Origin: Streptomyces resistomycificus
GTDB taxonomy: Bacteria; Actinomycetota; Actinomycetes; Streptomycetales; Streptomycetaceae
Assembly (NCBI RefSeq): GCF_001514265.1
Contig: NZ_KQ948988.1
Span: 875,395-939,394 of the forward strand
DNA: 64,000 nt
Direction of reading: 5' to 3'
Each line of letters starts with the position of its first letter. The first letter of the stretch is position 1. Positions 1 through 7,680 of this stretch are shown here, in pieces. The notes below the pieces were generated by a model, which made no database searches, had not been told where the DNA came from, and was given only the letters and a program-made list of their open reading frames with translations. A program made the translations under genes and the position numbers.

Positions 1-304
1 CTCGCCGACCGACGAGACCCTGGCCGAGCGCGCTCCCTGGGCGCCCCCGCGACCTGAGTGCTGTGCCGCCACGTCGTGACCCGCACGCACGGTCCCTCGG
101 TACAGCCGTGCGGCCCCGGATGCGACTGCGCCACCAAGGCCTTCGGCCCCCGGCCGATCCGGCCCTCGCCACCCGGCGAGCCCGGGCCGCCGCCCTGCTC
201 GCAGGCGACTGCCGGGTGCCGCCGCCACGGGCGGCCGAGACGGCGGCACCCGCCTCTCACCGACGATGGTGGCAACCGCCCACACGAGCTAGCCACGACC
301 CGGT
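1..304. other. Left edge, no confident gene
   Basis: I see no complete gene here. Plus-strand frame 2 from base 2 to a TGA at 77-79 has strongly GC-biased third positions for its first 19 codons. It could be the 3' end of a gene cut by the window edge, but 25 codons are too few to identify. The remaining ~225 bases are GC-rich, show no ribosome binding site and hold no convincing hairpin. The next gene ends at 305 on the minus strand, so this is also the downstream region of the ABC importer operon. Confidence 0.3.
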
Positions 305-1111
305 TCAGTGCGGTGGGGGCGTATCCGTCCTGACCAGGTGGGGCGCCCCGCGCTTCGCCGCCTGGATCTGCTCGTAGACGTGGGTGCGCAGTTCCGCGAA
401 GCGCGGGGCCACACGGGTGTGCAACTGGTCGCGGTCGTCCGGCAGATCGACCTTCAGCTGCTCCCGGACGACCGTGGGGGAGGCGGAGAGCACGATCACC
501 CGCTCGCCGAGGTAGACCGCCTCGTCGATGTCGTGGGTGACGAACAGGATCGTGATGCCGCGCTCCCGCCACAACCCGCGTACGAGGTCCTCCAGGTCGG
601 CACGGGTCTGCGCGTCGACCGCCGCGAACGGCTCGTCCATCAGCAGGACCCGGGGCTCGTACGCCAGCGCGCGGGCGATGGCGACCCGCTGCTGCATTCC
701 GCCGGACAGCTGCCAGGGGTAGGCGTCGGCGGCGTCCGCGAGCCCGACCGACCGGAGCGCGTCCGCGACCAGCTCCTGCCGCCGCGCCTTGCTCAAGTCC
801 TTTTGCTTCAAAGGGAGTTCCACGTTCTGGGCGACCCGCATCCAGGGGAACAGGCTGCGGCCGTACTCCTGGAAGACGAACGCCATCCCGGGCGGTGGAC
901 CGTCCACCGCCCGCCCCTCCAGCAGGACTTCACCGGAGGTCGGTGTCATGAGTCCGCCCATGCACTTCAGCAGGGTCGTCTTGCCGCAGCCCGACGGGCC
1001 GACGAGACAGACGAGTTCGCCCGCGTCGACGGTGAAGGTGAGGTCGCGCACCGCCTCCACACGACGTCCGGACCCCTCGTAGACCTTCTTCAGGCCGCGT
1101 ACCTCGAGCAT
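305..1111 (-). CDS. ABC transporter ATP-binding protein (SsuB/TauB type)
   Basis: 268-residue cytoplasmic ATPase that should power the importer formed with the two permeases and lipoprotein encoded upstream. All ABC motifs are visible: Walker A GPSGCGKTT, signature LSGGMQQRVAIARAL, Walker B VLLMDEP and the switch histidine in VTHDIDEA. Length and the MLEVRGLKKVYEG start fit the nitrate/sulfonate/taurine branch of the family. It is the last gene of a four-gene minus-strand operon, 20 bases after the preceding permease. The substrate cannot be read from the sequence. Beside a vanillate-demethylase-like pair, an aromatic acid or sulfonated aromatic is a reasonable inference; taurine/alkanesulfonate or a thiamine precursor are alternatives. 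Confidence 0.93.
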   Translation of the reverse strand: MLEVRGLKKVYEGSGRRVEAVRDLTFTVDAGELVCLVGPSGCGKTTLLKCMGGLMTPTSGEVLLEGRAVDGPPPGMAFVFQEYGRSLFPWMRVAQNVELPLKQKDLSKARRQELVADALRSVGLADAADAYPWQLSGGMQQRVAIARALAYEPRVLLMDEPFAAVDAQTRADLEDLVRGLWRERGITILFVTHDIDEAVYLGERVIVLSASPTVVREQLKVDLPDDRDQLHTRVAPRFAELRTHVYEQIQAAKRGAPHLVRTDTPPPH

Positions 1112-1131
1112 GGACCGCCCTTTCACGAGAC

Positions 1132-1911
1132 TCACGGGGACCGGCGGGCAGCGGCGCGCAGGCCGTGGTACCAGGCCAGGGCCCGCCGTTCGACCAGATG
1201 GAAGACGACGGACAGCAGGAAGCCGAGCAGTCCGAGGACCAGGATCCCGGTCCACATGCCGGGAATCGCGAAACTGCGCTGGAACTGGACGACGGTGAAG
1301 CCGATGCCGTTGCTGGCGGCGAACATCTCGCTGATGACCATCAGGATGATGCCGATCGACAGGGCCTGGCGCAGCCCCGCGAAGATCTGCGGGCTCGCCG
1401 AGCGCAGCACGAGGTGGGTGATGCGCGAGGGACCCTTGATGCCGTAGGAACGTGCCGTCTCGGTCATCACCGGGTCGACCGCGCGCACGCCCTCGACGGT
1501 GTTGAGCAGGATCGGCCACACGCAGCCGCTCGCGATCACCGCGACCTTCATCGTGTCGCCGATGCCCGCGAACAGCATGATGACCGGCACGAGCACCGGT
1601 GGCGGCACCGCCCGCAGGAACTCCAGGACCGGTTCGCACACCGCGCGCACCCGCCGGTAGGAGCCGATGACCGTGCCGAGGGCCACGCCCGCGACGGCCG
1701 CGAGGGCGTAGCCGCCCGTCAGCCGCAGCATGCTGGGCAGGACGTCGTCCTTCAGTCGCTCGCCGGTCCACACCTCGGGGAACGTCTTCAGGATCGTCCG
1801 CAGTGGCGGCCAGAACACGTCCGTGCTGTTGTCGGAGGCGAGCCACCAGCTCACGAAGAGCAGCGTGGGCAGGGCGAACACGAAAAGGAGCCGCAGCAGG
1901 ACCCGCCTCAC
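1132..1911 (-). CDS. ABC transporter permease (SsuC/TauC type)
   Basis: 259-residue inner-membrane permease with about six hydrophobic segments and the BPD-type cytoplasmic loop (VMTETARSYGIKGPSRITH) that docks to the ATPase. The GTG start at 1911 is chosen because it overlaps the upstream permease's TGA as GTGA, the usual sign of translational coupling; longer open reading upstream lies in the neighbour's territory. It is homologous to the permease encoded immediately upstream, and both end in a similar ERRALAW motif, so the channel is probably a heterodimer. Many SsuABC systems use a single permease gene, so the duplicated permease is a small distinguishing feature. Confidence 0.92.
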   Translation of the reverse strand: MRRVLLRLLFVFALPTLLFVSWWLASDNSTDVFWPPLRTILKTFPEVWTGERLKDDVLPSMLRLTGGYALAAVAGVALGTVIGSYRRVRAVCEPVLEFLRAVPPPVLVPVIMLFAGIGDTMKVAVIASGCVWPILLNTVEGVRAVDPVMTETARSYGIKGPSRITHLVLRSASPQIFAGLRQALSIGIILMVISEMFAASNGIGFTVVQFQRSFAIPGMWTGILVLGLLGFLLSVVFHLVERRALAWYHGLRAAARRSP

Positions 1912-2681
1912 ACCGCCACCTCCCCGCGCACCGACTGGTGCCAGGCCAGGGCCCGCCGCTCCACGGTCCGCGCGCCCACGTTGATGAGCAGCCCCAGCAG
2001 ACCGGTGACCACGACCAGCGCGTACATCTCGGGTACCGCCTGGGAGGTCTGCGCGACCGCGATGCGGGCGCCCAACCCCGGTGCGCCGATGACGAGTTCG
2101 GCCGTGATGGCGAGGATCAGGGCGACCGCCGCGGCCAGTCGTACGCCGGTCATGACGTACGGCAGCGCGCTCGGCCACAGCACGTGCCGCACCCGAGCCC
2201 AGGTGCCGAGGCCGTACGAGCGCGCCGTCTCGTCGGCCACGGGGTCGACGTCCTGGACGCCGTACAGGGTCTGGACGAGAACCTGCCAGAAGGAGGCGTA
2301 GACCACCAGCAGGAGCACCGAGCGCAGTTCCGTGCCGTAGAGGAGCACCGCCAGCGGGATGAGCGCGACCGAGGGGATCGGGCGCAGGAACTCGATCGTC
2401 GAGGCGGTCGCCTCCCGCAGGTACGGCACCACGGAGATGACGACACCGACGACGATGCCCGCACAGGACGCGATCGCCAGCCCCAGAGCCCACCCGGTGA
2501 GGGTGTCGCCCAGTGCCGTCCAGAAGGCGCCGTCCGCGACCTCGTCGGCGAAGGCCGCGGCGATACTGCTGGTCGGCGGGAAGTAGGCCTCCTTGACCAG
2601 GCCGAGCCGCGGCACCACCTCGCCCAGGGCGAGGAAGCCCGCGAGTCCGGCCGCGCCCAGTGCGAGGTTTCGGCCCCTCAC
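1908..2681 (-). CDS. ABC transporter permease (SsuC/TauC type)
   Basis: 257-residue paralogue of the following permease with the same topology and docking loop (VADETARSYGLGTWARVRH). Its GTG start at 2681 overlaps the TGA of the lipoprotein gene as GTGA, and its own TGA overlaps the next GTG in the same way, so the importer genes from 3646 down to 1132 are tightly coupled. It should pair with the second permease to form the membrane channel. Nothing in the protein gives the substrate. Confidence 0.92.
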   Translation of the reverse strand: MRGRNLALGAAGLAGFLALGEVVPRLGLVKEAYFPPTSSIAAAFADEVADGAFWTALGDTLTGWALGLAIASCAGIVVGVVISVVPYLREATASTIEFLRPIPSVALIPLAVLLYGTELRSVLLLVVYASFWQVLVQTLYGVQDVDPVADETARSYGLGTWARVRHVLWPSALPYVMTGVRLAAAVALILAITAELVIGAPGLGARIAVAQTSQAVPEMYALVVVTGLLGLLINVGARTVERRALAWHQSVRGEVAV

Positions 2682-3646
2682 GGCAGCAACTTGTCCAGGT
2701 CCGGCGCCGTCTTGAAGAAGCCGTCCTGCTCGCCGAGCTTCGCCAGGGTCTCGACGGAGGAGCGGTTCACCTCGGCCGGCCACTTCGGAAGCGTCACCTG
2801 CTCCAGTACCGACGCCGGGATCTTCGTGTACGTCGTGATCATCTGCCGGGCCTCGTCCGGGTGGGCGTCGGCGTAGGCGAGGGACTCGGCGGTGGCCTCC
2901 CGGAACCTCTTCACCACGTCCGGGTTCTTCTGCTCGTACTGCTGGGAGGTGAAGTACATGGCGACCGTGAGGTCCGGGGCGACGTCCACCAGCGGCGAGG
3001 CGATCTCCACGCCACCCTGGCTCCTGATGGTGGCGGTGGCCGGTTCGACCACGCACGCGGCGTCGATCTGCCCCTTGTCGAGGGCCGCGGGCATCTGGTC
3101 GAAGGCCAGCTCGACGAGCTCGACCTTGTCGGGGTCGCCGCCCGACTTGCGCACCGCCTCGCGCACCGCGGACTCGTTGATGTTCTTCAGGGTGTTGATG
3201 GCGACCTTCTTGCCCTCCAGCTGCTTCGGCGACTTGATCGCGCTGCCCTTCCTCACCATGAGGGCGGCGAAGTCCTTGCCCTGCACGCCGGTCGAGGCGA
3301 TGCCGTTGACGACGCCCTGCACGGGAACGCCGTTGGACTGGGCGATCATGAGGGACGTCATGTTGCTGAAGCCGAACTGGAACTGACCGCTCACGACCCC
3401 CGGCACGATCGCCGCTCCGCCCTGAGCGGGCGTCAACTCCAGCTTCAGGCCGCGCTTTTCGAAGAAGCCCTGCTTCTGGCCGAGGTAGAGGGGCGCGACA
3501 TCGACGATCGGGATGATCCCGACCTTGACCGTGGTGGTGCCGCCGGACGACGCGCCCGCGTCCGACGGACCCTCGTCGGACGAGCCACAGGCCGTCGCGA
3601 CGAGCAGTAAGGCGCCGGCCGTGAGACCGGCGAGCAGACGACGCAT
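2678..3646 (-). CDS. ABC substrate-binding lipoprotein (NMT1/SsuA-like)
   Basis: 322-residue extracytoplasmic solute receptor. The N-terminus is a lipoprotein signal with a hydrophobic run and lipobox cysteine at about residue 20 (VATACGSS), so the protein should be lipid-anchored outside the membrane. The mature part matches the NMT1/THI5-like family that binds sulfonates, taurine, nitrate or pyrimidines. The ATG at 3646 has a good AGGAGG ribosome binding site. First gene of the importer operon, divergent from the IclR gene, with two candidate operators in the 157-base gap. The ligand is unknown; the vanAB context suggests an aromatic acid. Confidence 0.9.
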   Translation of the reverse strand: MRRLLAGLTAGALLLVATACGSSDEGPSDAGASSGGTTTVKVGIIPIVDVAPLYLGQKQGFFEKRGLKLELTPAQGGAAIVPGVVSGQFQFGFSNMTSLMIAQSNGVPVQGVVNGIASTGVQGKDFAALMVRKGSAIKSPKQLEGKKVAINTLKNINESAVREAVRKSGGDPDKVELVELAFDQMPAALDKGQIDAACVVEPATATIRSQGGVEIASPLVDVAPDLTVAMYFTSQQYEQKNPDVVKRFREATAESLAYADAHPDEARQMITTYTKIPASVLEQVTLPKWPAEVNRSSVETLAKLGEQDGFFKTAPDLDKLLP

Positions 3647-3690
3647 GGCTCCTCCTGTACAGACAACGGTGCAGCGGTGTTCCGACAGGT

Positions 3691-3707
3691 TGTGCGCAGA
3701 CCGCACA
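3691..3707. promoter_or_regulatory. Candidate operator, importer side
   Basis: Inverted repeat TGTGCG-CAGAC-CGCACA lies 45-61 bases upstream of the lipoprotein start, where it would cover the importer promoter. Different in sequence from the 3771 site, so it may serve another regulator or be fortuitous. Confidence 0.35.
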
Positions 3708-3770
3708 GTAGTGCTCAAGTCCGCTGTGCGGGAAGGTAGATCCGTCAACGAATCCGGTCAACAGGGTTGG

Positions 3771-3789
3771 CTGACAACATTGTTGACAG
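3771..3789. promoter_or_regulatory. Near-perfect palindromic operator before the IclR gene
   Basis: CTGACAACATTGTTGACAG is a 19-base palindrome broken only at one symmetric pair and the centre. It ends 14 bases before the IclR start codon. GTCAAC half-sites recur at about 3734 and 3748. IclR-family regulators commonly autoregulate from such sites in divergent gaps, so this is the best candidate binding site. Confidence 0.55.
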
Positions 3790-3803
3790 TGATGGAGGTG
3801 GCC

Positions 3804-4622
3804 ATGCCCGAGCCGGACCGCGCAACGCATTTCGTGAGGTCCTTCGAGCGCGGACTCGCCGTCATCCGTGCCTTCGACGCCGAACATCCGGCACTCACCC
3901 TCAGCGACGTCGCCCGCACCTGCGACCTGACCCGCGCGGCCGCCCGCCGGCTGCTGCTGACCCTGGTCGACCTCGGCTACGTCCACCAGGACGGACGGCA
4001 GTTCCGCCTCACCCCACGCGTGCTGGAGCTCGGCTACTCCTACCTGTCGAGCTTCTCGCTGGCCCAGATCGCCGAACCGCATCTGGAGCGGCTCGTCGAG
4101 CGCACCAGGGAGTCGTCGTCGCTGTGCGTGCTCGACGGCGACGACGTGGTGTATGTGGCCCGGGTGCCCGCGCGCCGCATCATGACCGAGGCGATCACCG
4201 TCGGCACCCGTTTCCCCTCCCACGTGACCTCGGTGGGCCGGGTGATCCTCGCCCATCTCCCGGACGACGACCTGAGGGCGCGGCTCGCCCGCGCCGACCT
4301 GCGTCCGCTGACCACCCGCACCCTCGTGTCCACCGAGGCGCTGCGGAGGGAGCTCGACCGTGTGCGGCGGCAGGGATTCGCCCTCGTCGACCAGGAGTTG
4401 GAGGAGGGGCTGCGCTCGATCGCCGTCCCGGTGCGGGACCGGGACGGCGAGGTGGTGGCGGCGGTGAACATCCCGGTGAACGCCGGCCGCAACACGCCGG
4501 CGTCGGTGCGCCGGGAGCTGCTGCCGCCCCTGCTGGAGACGGTCGCCGGGATCGAGAGCGACCTGGCGATGTCTACAGGTCGAGGACGAGCCGCTTCCCC
4601 CGGCACCGGGACACGCAGATGA
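3804..4622 (+). CDS. IclR-family transcriptional regulator
   Basis: 272-residue regulator with an N-terminal winged helix-turn-helix (FERGLAVIRAFDAEHPALTL, then LTRAAARRLLLTL) and a C-terminal IclR effector domain (SVGRVILAHLPDDDL; LVDQELEEGLRSIAVPV). PcaU/PobR/PcaR-type members sense aromatic acids. The start at 3804 has GGAGGT at ideal spacing; an in-frame ATG at 3792 is less likely. The gene lies between the importer operon (divergent) and the vanAB operon (convergent), so it probably controls one or both. Its last 50 bases overlap the 3' end of the vanB-like gene on the other strand, an unusually deep convergent overlap. Confidence 0.93.
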   Translation: MPEPDRATHFVRSFERGLAVIRAFDAEHPALTLSDVARTCDLTRAAARRLLLTLVDLGYVHQDGRQFRLTPRVLELGYSYLSSFSLAQIAEPHLERLVERTRESSSLCVLDGDDVVYVARVPARRIMTEAITVGTRFPSHVTSVGRVILAHLPDDDLRARLARADLRPLTTRTLVSTEALRRELDRVRRQGFALVDQELEEGLRSIAVPVRDRDGEVVAAVNIPVNAGRNTPASVRRELLPPLLETVAGIESDLAMSTGRGRAASPGTGTRR

Positions 4623-5508
4623 GCATGGTCTCCCCGGCTTCCCGCTCCTCGTCGGACAGAACCGAGTCCCGGTGGTCGGGGGTTCCTTCGACGACATCGG
4701 TCTCGCAGGTGCCGCACGTGCCCTCGGTGCAGGAGAACAGCACCTCGACGCCCGCGGCGCGCACGGTGTCCAGCACGGAGACGTCCGGCGGGCACACGAG
4801 GGTACGGCCGCTCTGCGCGAGGACCACCTCGAACTCTGTGTTCTCGCCCGTCTCCTGCTCCTTCGGCTGGAACCGCTCGACGTGCAGCACGCCGGCCGGC
4901 GCCCGCTGCTCCACCGCGTCCAGCAGCGCCCCGGGACCGCAGCAGTAGACGAGCGTGCCCTCGGGGACGTCGTCGAGCACCGAGCCGAGGTCCAGCAGGC
5001 CGGTCTCGTCCTGCGGGGCGACGGTGACCCGGTCCCCGTAGCGCTCCAACTCTCCCGTGAACGCCATGGATCCACGGCTGCGCCCGCCGTACAGCAGTGT
5101 CCACTCCGCGCCCGCCGCCTCCGCCGCCGCCAGCATCGGCAGGATCGGCGTGATGCCGATGCCGCCCGCGACGAAGCGGTAGCGGGGCGCGGGCCGCAGG
5201 GCGAAGTGGTTGCGCGGCCCGCGCACCCGCACCTTGTCGCCCTGCCCCAACTGCTCGTGCACGTGTGCAGATCCACCGCGCCCGTCCGGCTCGCGCAGGA
5301 CCGCGATCCGCCAGGCGTCCGGGTCGGCCGGGTCCCCGCACAGCGAGTACTGCCGCTCCAGCTCAGGACCGAGCACGACGTCGATGTGGGCGCCGGGCTC
5401 CCAGGCCGGGAGCCGCTCGCCCAACGGGTGCCGCAGCGTGACGGCGAGGACGCCGTCGGCGGCGGACTCCAGCCGGTCCACGACGAGTTCGGCTTCGTAC
5501 AGGCTCAT
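4573..5508 (-). CDS. vanB: Vanillate O-demethylase reductase subunit (VanB-like)
   Basis: 311-residue phthalate-dioxygenase-reductase-type protein that passes electrons from NAD(P)H through a flavin to a plant-type [2Fe-2S] cluster and on to the Rieske oxygenase. Visible: flavin-binding RQYS at 52-55, the nucleotide-binding GGIGITP near 115-121, CCGP at 189-192, and a C-terminal ferredoxin domain with cysteines 260, 265, 268 and 298. The ATG at 5508 overlaps the small upstream gene's stop as ATGA. Family and neighbour support VanB; dicamba-, toluenesulfonate- or other aryl-ether demethylase reductases look alike, so the substrate is inferred. Confidence 0.88.
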   Translation of the reverse strand: MSLYEAELVVDRLESAADGVLAVTLRHPLGERLPAWEPGAHIDVVLGPELERQYSLCGDPADPDAWRIAVLREPDGRGGSAHVHEQLGQGDKVRVRGPRNHFALRPAPRYRFVAGGIGITPILPMLAAAEAAGAEWTLLYGGRSRGSMAFTGELERYGDRVTVAPQDETGLLDLGSVLDDVPEGTLVYCCGPGALLDAVEQRAPAGVLHVERFQPKEQETGENTEFEVVLAQSGRTLVCPPDVSVLDTVRAAGVEVLFSCTEGTCGTCETDVVEGTPDHRDSVLSDEEREAGETMLICVSRCRGKRLVLDL

Positions 5509-5690
5509 GAGTCGTTTCCTCGCGGCTCTTGTCCTTGCGGCTCGTGTCCCTGCGGGTGGGCGAGCATCCACTCCCACATCTCGATGGGGTCCTGCGCGGT
5601 GTGCTCACGGCCGCAGTGACAGGTGCCGTGAAGGATGTCCGTGCCGGGCAGCCAGTCGATGCGGTAGACCTCGCCGGTGGGGCTCGTCAC
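5505..5690 (-). CDS. Small conserved-looking protein wedged between vanA and vanB
   Basis: 61-residue acidic/histidine-rich protein I cannot assign to a family. Its GTG start overlaps the oxygenase stop as GTGA and its TGA overlaps the reductase start as ATGA, so all three are probably translated as a unit. Residues of note are a Cys/His cluster CHCGREH near residues 24-30, tryptophans in IDWLPG and MWEWML, and a tail with HPQGHEPQGQEPRG. The Cys/His cluster could bind a metal or help assemble an iron-sulfur centre, but that is speculation. Too short for many gene callers. Confidence 0.7.
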   Translation of the reverse strand: MTSPTGEVYRIDWLPGTDILHGTCHCGREHTAQDPIEMWEWMLAHPQGHEPQGQEPRGNDS

Positions 5691-6754
5691 TGGACCTTCT
5701 CCATGGGCTTGTCGCCCTCCTCGACCAGCCGGGCGAGGATTCGGCGGGCGGCGAGGCCACCGGTGTCGATGTTGATGCTCAGCTCCTGGTACCCGGTGCG
5801 TTCGGTACCGAGCGTCTCCTGGAGGAGGTTGAGCGCGTCGACGTCCTGCATGACCACCGTGTGGTTGTTGCCCCGCAGGAACTCGGTGACCTCGGCGTCC
5901 TGCGTCGCCCAGTCGCGCGAGACCATCCAGAAGTCGTAGACCTTGCCGTCGGCCGACGGGGTGATGGCGTACGTGATCTCGGTGTGGAAGCCGTTCGGGT
6001 CGCTGCCGTCCGCCTCGGGCACCACACCCACCGGCGCGATCCGGCTGTGCAGCAGGTAGAGACAGGGCGCGTGGTACTCGATGTCCTGCCAGCGGGTGAT
6101 CCGGCCCTCGATCCCGGTCGAACGGGCGTAGAACGGCGGGCACTCGGCGTCGTCCATGTGCCGGCTCACCCGGACGATCCCGGCGCCCTCGTCGACCTCG
6201 GTGGTGATCGGCGTCTCGGCGACCTCGGGGGTGCCGATGTAGCCGCCGTGCAGATACGTCTCGTGGGACAGGTCGAGGAGGTTGTCGACCAGCAGGCCGT
6301 AGTCGGCGTCGATCGGCTCCATGCCACGCACGGTGACCCAGCCGGGGGAGTCGAGGTGCCGGGCACGCGGGATGGTCTGCGGGTCGGCGAGCGCCGGGTC
6401 CCCGATCCACACCCAGACCAGGGAGTCCTGCTCGACGACCGGGTAGGACTGGACGCGGGCGGTGCGCGGGACGCGCTTCTGGCCCGGCACGTACACACAG
6501 GCGCCCGTTTGGTCGTAGGTGAAGCCGTGGTAGCCGCAGACGATACGGTCGCCGTCCAGTCCGCTCTTGGAGAGCGGGTACCGGCGGTGCACGCACCGGT
6601 CGTGCAGCGCGACGGGCGTCCCCTCCTCCTCGGTCCGGTAGAACACGAGCGGCTCACCGAGGATCGTCCTGCCGAGCAGTTCCTCGCGCCCGACCTCGTG
6701 GCTGTAGGCGGCGACGTACCACTGGTTCCTGGCGAAGGCGGTCATGTGGGGCAT
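5687..6754 (-). CDS. vanA: Vanillate O-demethylase oxygenase (VanA-like Rieske protein)
   Basis: 355-residue aromatic-ring Rieske oxygenase. The Rieske [2Fe-2S] ligands are Cys54-x-His56 (CVHRRYP) and Cys73-x2-His76 (CGYHGF). The mononuclear iron site is NLLDLSHETYLH, giving His164 and His169 with the bridging Asp161. This spacing is typical of the VanA/DdmC O-demethylases, which convert vanillate to protocatechuate and release formaldehyde. Product and by-product fit the pca operon at 19-26 kb and the FDH-like enzyme at 27.9 kb. The start at 6754 (MPHMTAF) is preferred, with ATG 6745 possible. Other methoxylated aromatics such as syringate or veratrate are alternative substrates. Confidence 0.88.
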   Translation of the reverse strand: MPHMTAFARNQWYVAAYSHEVGREELLGRTILGEPLVFYRTEEEGTPVALHDRCVHRRYPLSKSGLDGDRIVCGYHGFTYDQTGACVYVPGQKRVPRTARVQSYPVVEQDSLVWVWIGDPALADPQTIPRARHLDSPGWVTVRGMEPIDADYGLLVDNLLDLSHETYLHGGYIGTPEVAETPITTEVDEGAGIVRVSRHMDDAECPPFYARSTGIEGRITRWQDIEYHAPCLYLLHSRIAPVGVVPEADGSDPNGFHTEITYAITPSADGKVYDFWMVSRDWATQDAEVTEFLRGNNHTVVMQDVDALNLLQETLGTERTGYQELSINIDTGGLAARRILARLVEEGDKPMEKVQ

Positions 6755-6941
6755 GGCGTTCCCGTCCCTGTCGGCGGGGCGTCGTCGCCCCGCGTGCCGT
6801 GGTTGGACTCAGAATCCTGACGGCCGCGACCGCCGCGCAAGGCGGCTTCTGTCAGGCGGAAGTCCCCGGCCGTCCTCCTTTCTTCACGCAACCTTCCCCC
6901 GTCTTTGGATCAACCGGAACGAGGTGTCCTGTGTGATGTCG

Positions 6942-6961
6942 ATGAGAGCCCTTTCTCTCAT
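6942..6961. promoter_or_regulatory. Inverted repeat upstream of the 7044 gene
   Basis: ATGAGAG-CCCTTT-CTCTCAT, two perfect 7-base arms, lies 83-102 bases before the secreted-protein gene in an otherwise empty 289-base gap (6755-7043). It could be an operator or a leader hairpin; no regulator is suggested by the sequence. Confidence 0.35.
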
Positions 6962-7043
6962 GTGGTGCGTTCTTCGCCGGGGCTCTCACCGACAGCCGTG
7001 AGCCTCGCGGTCAGCAAACGGATACCTGAGGAGAAACAAGCAA

Positions 7044-7553
7044 GTGTCGTTGACCAACTACCGCCTCGCGGCGGCATCCATGGTGCTCACCGCCGCGCTG
7101 GTCGGCGTGGCGGGTGCGGGCACGGCCATGGCGAGTACGGCCCCGGTGGCCTCGGCCGCGACGGACGTGGACGCGGGGTCCGCCCTGGTTCCCGTCGGCT
7201 TCGTGGACCTGCCCACCAGGGCTCTTCCTGCGGCCGGGGAGTCGCACACGTTCGTCGTGTCCTACACCAACGACTCGTCGGCGGCCCAGGTCGTGGCCCC
7301 GCAGATCCTGGTGGAGTCCCCGGAGGCCGGGCCCTTCCTGGCGCCTGAGGACATCAGGGTCGAACGGCGGAGCGCGGACGGTGCCCGTCAGACAGTGGCC
7401 GTCGGCAGCCAGACCGGCACCCTGTTCACCGACCTCGTGGCCGCACAGCGCACCCTGCGTCCCGGCGAGACCCTGACCGAGCGGTACCGGGTCACCGTGC
7501 TGTCCCCGGGCGCGGCGGGCACGGTGCAGCCGCGGGTGGCGCTGTACGGCTGA
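7044..7553 (+). CDS. Secreted protein of unknown function
   Basis: 169-residue protein with a Sec signal peptide: short polar start, hydrophobic stretch at about residues 8-28, and a probable AMA-S cleavage. The mature domain looks all-beta (SHTFVVSYTNDSS, LTERYRVTVLSP) and resembles a CARDB/DUF11-like beta-sandwich, with no cysteines or catalytic motif I recognise. GTG start with GAGGAG upstream at slightly long spacing. Monocistronic, ending at a strong terminator shared with the convergent transporter gene. Function unknown. Confidence 0.75.
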   Translation: MSLTNYRLAAASMVLTAALVGVAGAGTAMASTAPVASAATDVDAGSALVPVGFVDLPTRALPAAGESHTFVVSYTNDSSAAQVVAPQILVESPEAGPFLAPEDIRVERRSADGARQTVAVGSQTGTLFTDLVAAQRTLRPGETLTERYRVTVLSPGAAGTVQPRVALYG

Positions 7554-7582
7554 CGCCGCGTCGGATACCCGCGTCCACGTAA

Positions 7583-7614
7583 CGCTGCGCGTCCCCCGAC
7601 GGGGACGCGCAGCG
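7583..7614. terminator. Bidirectional terminator
   Basis: Perfect 14-bp stem CGCTGCGCGTCCCC / GGGGACGCGCAGCG with a 4-base CGAC loop, 29 bases after the 7553 stop and 66 before the convergent transporter gene's stop. Confidence 0.8.
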
Positions 7615-7680
7615 CGTGGGGTCGAGGGGTGGTGCCGCCCACCTCTCCCGGCTCAGCCGGACGCGAGGGGCGGGTCCGCT

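Noticed and set aside
58..377. Two overlapping plus-strand frames at the left edge
   Set aside because: Low-complexity Pro/Arg/Ala translations, no ribosome binding site, no recognisable domain.
1908..5276. Long minus-strand frame continuing from the permease through the lipoprotein, IclR and reductase regions
   Set aside because: Only the last 257 codons have a protein family match; the rest is the shadow of other genes.
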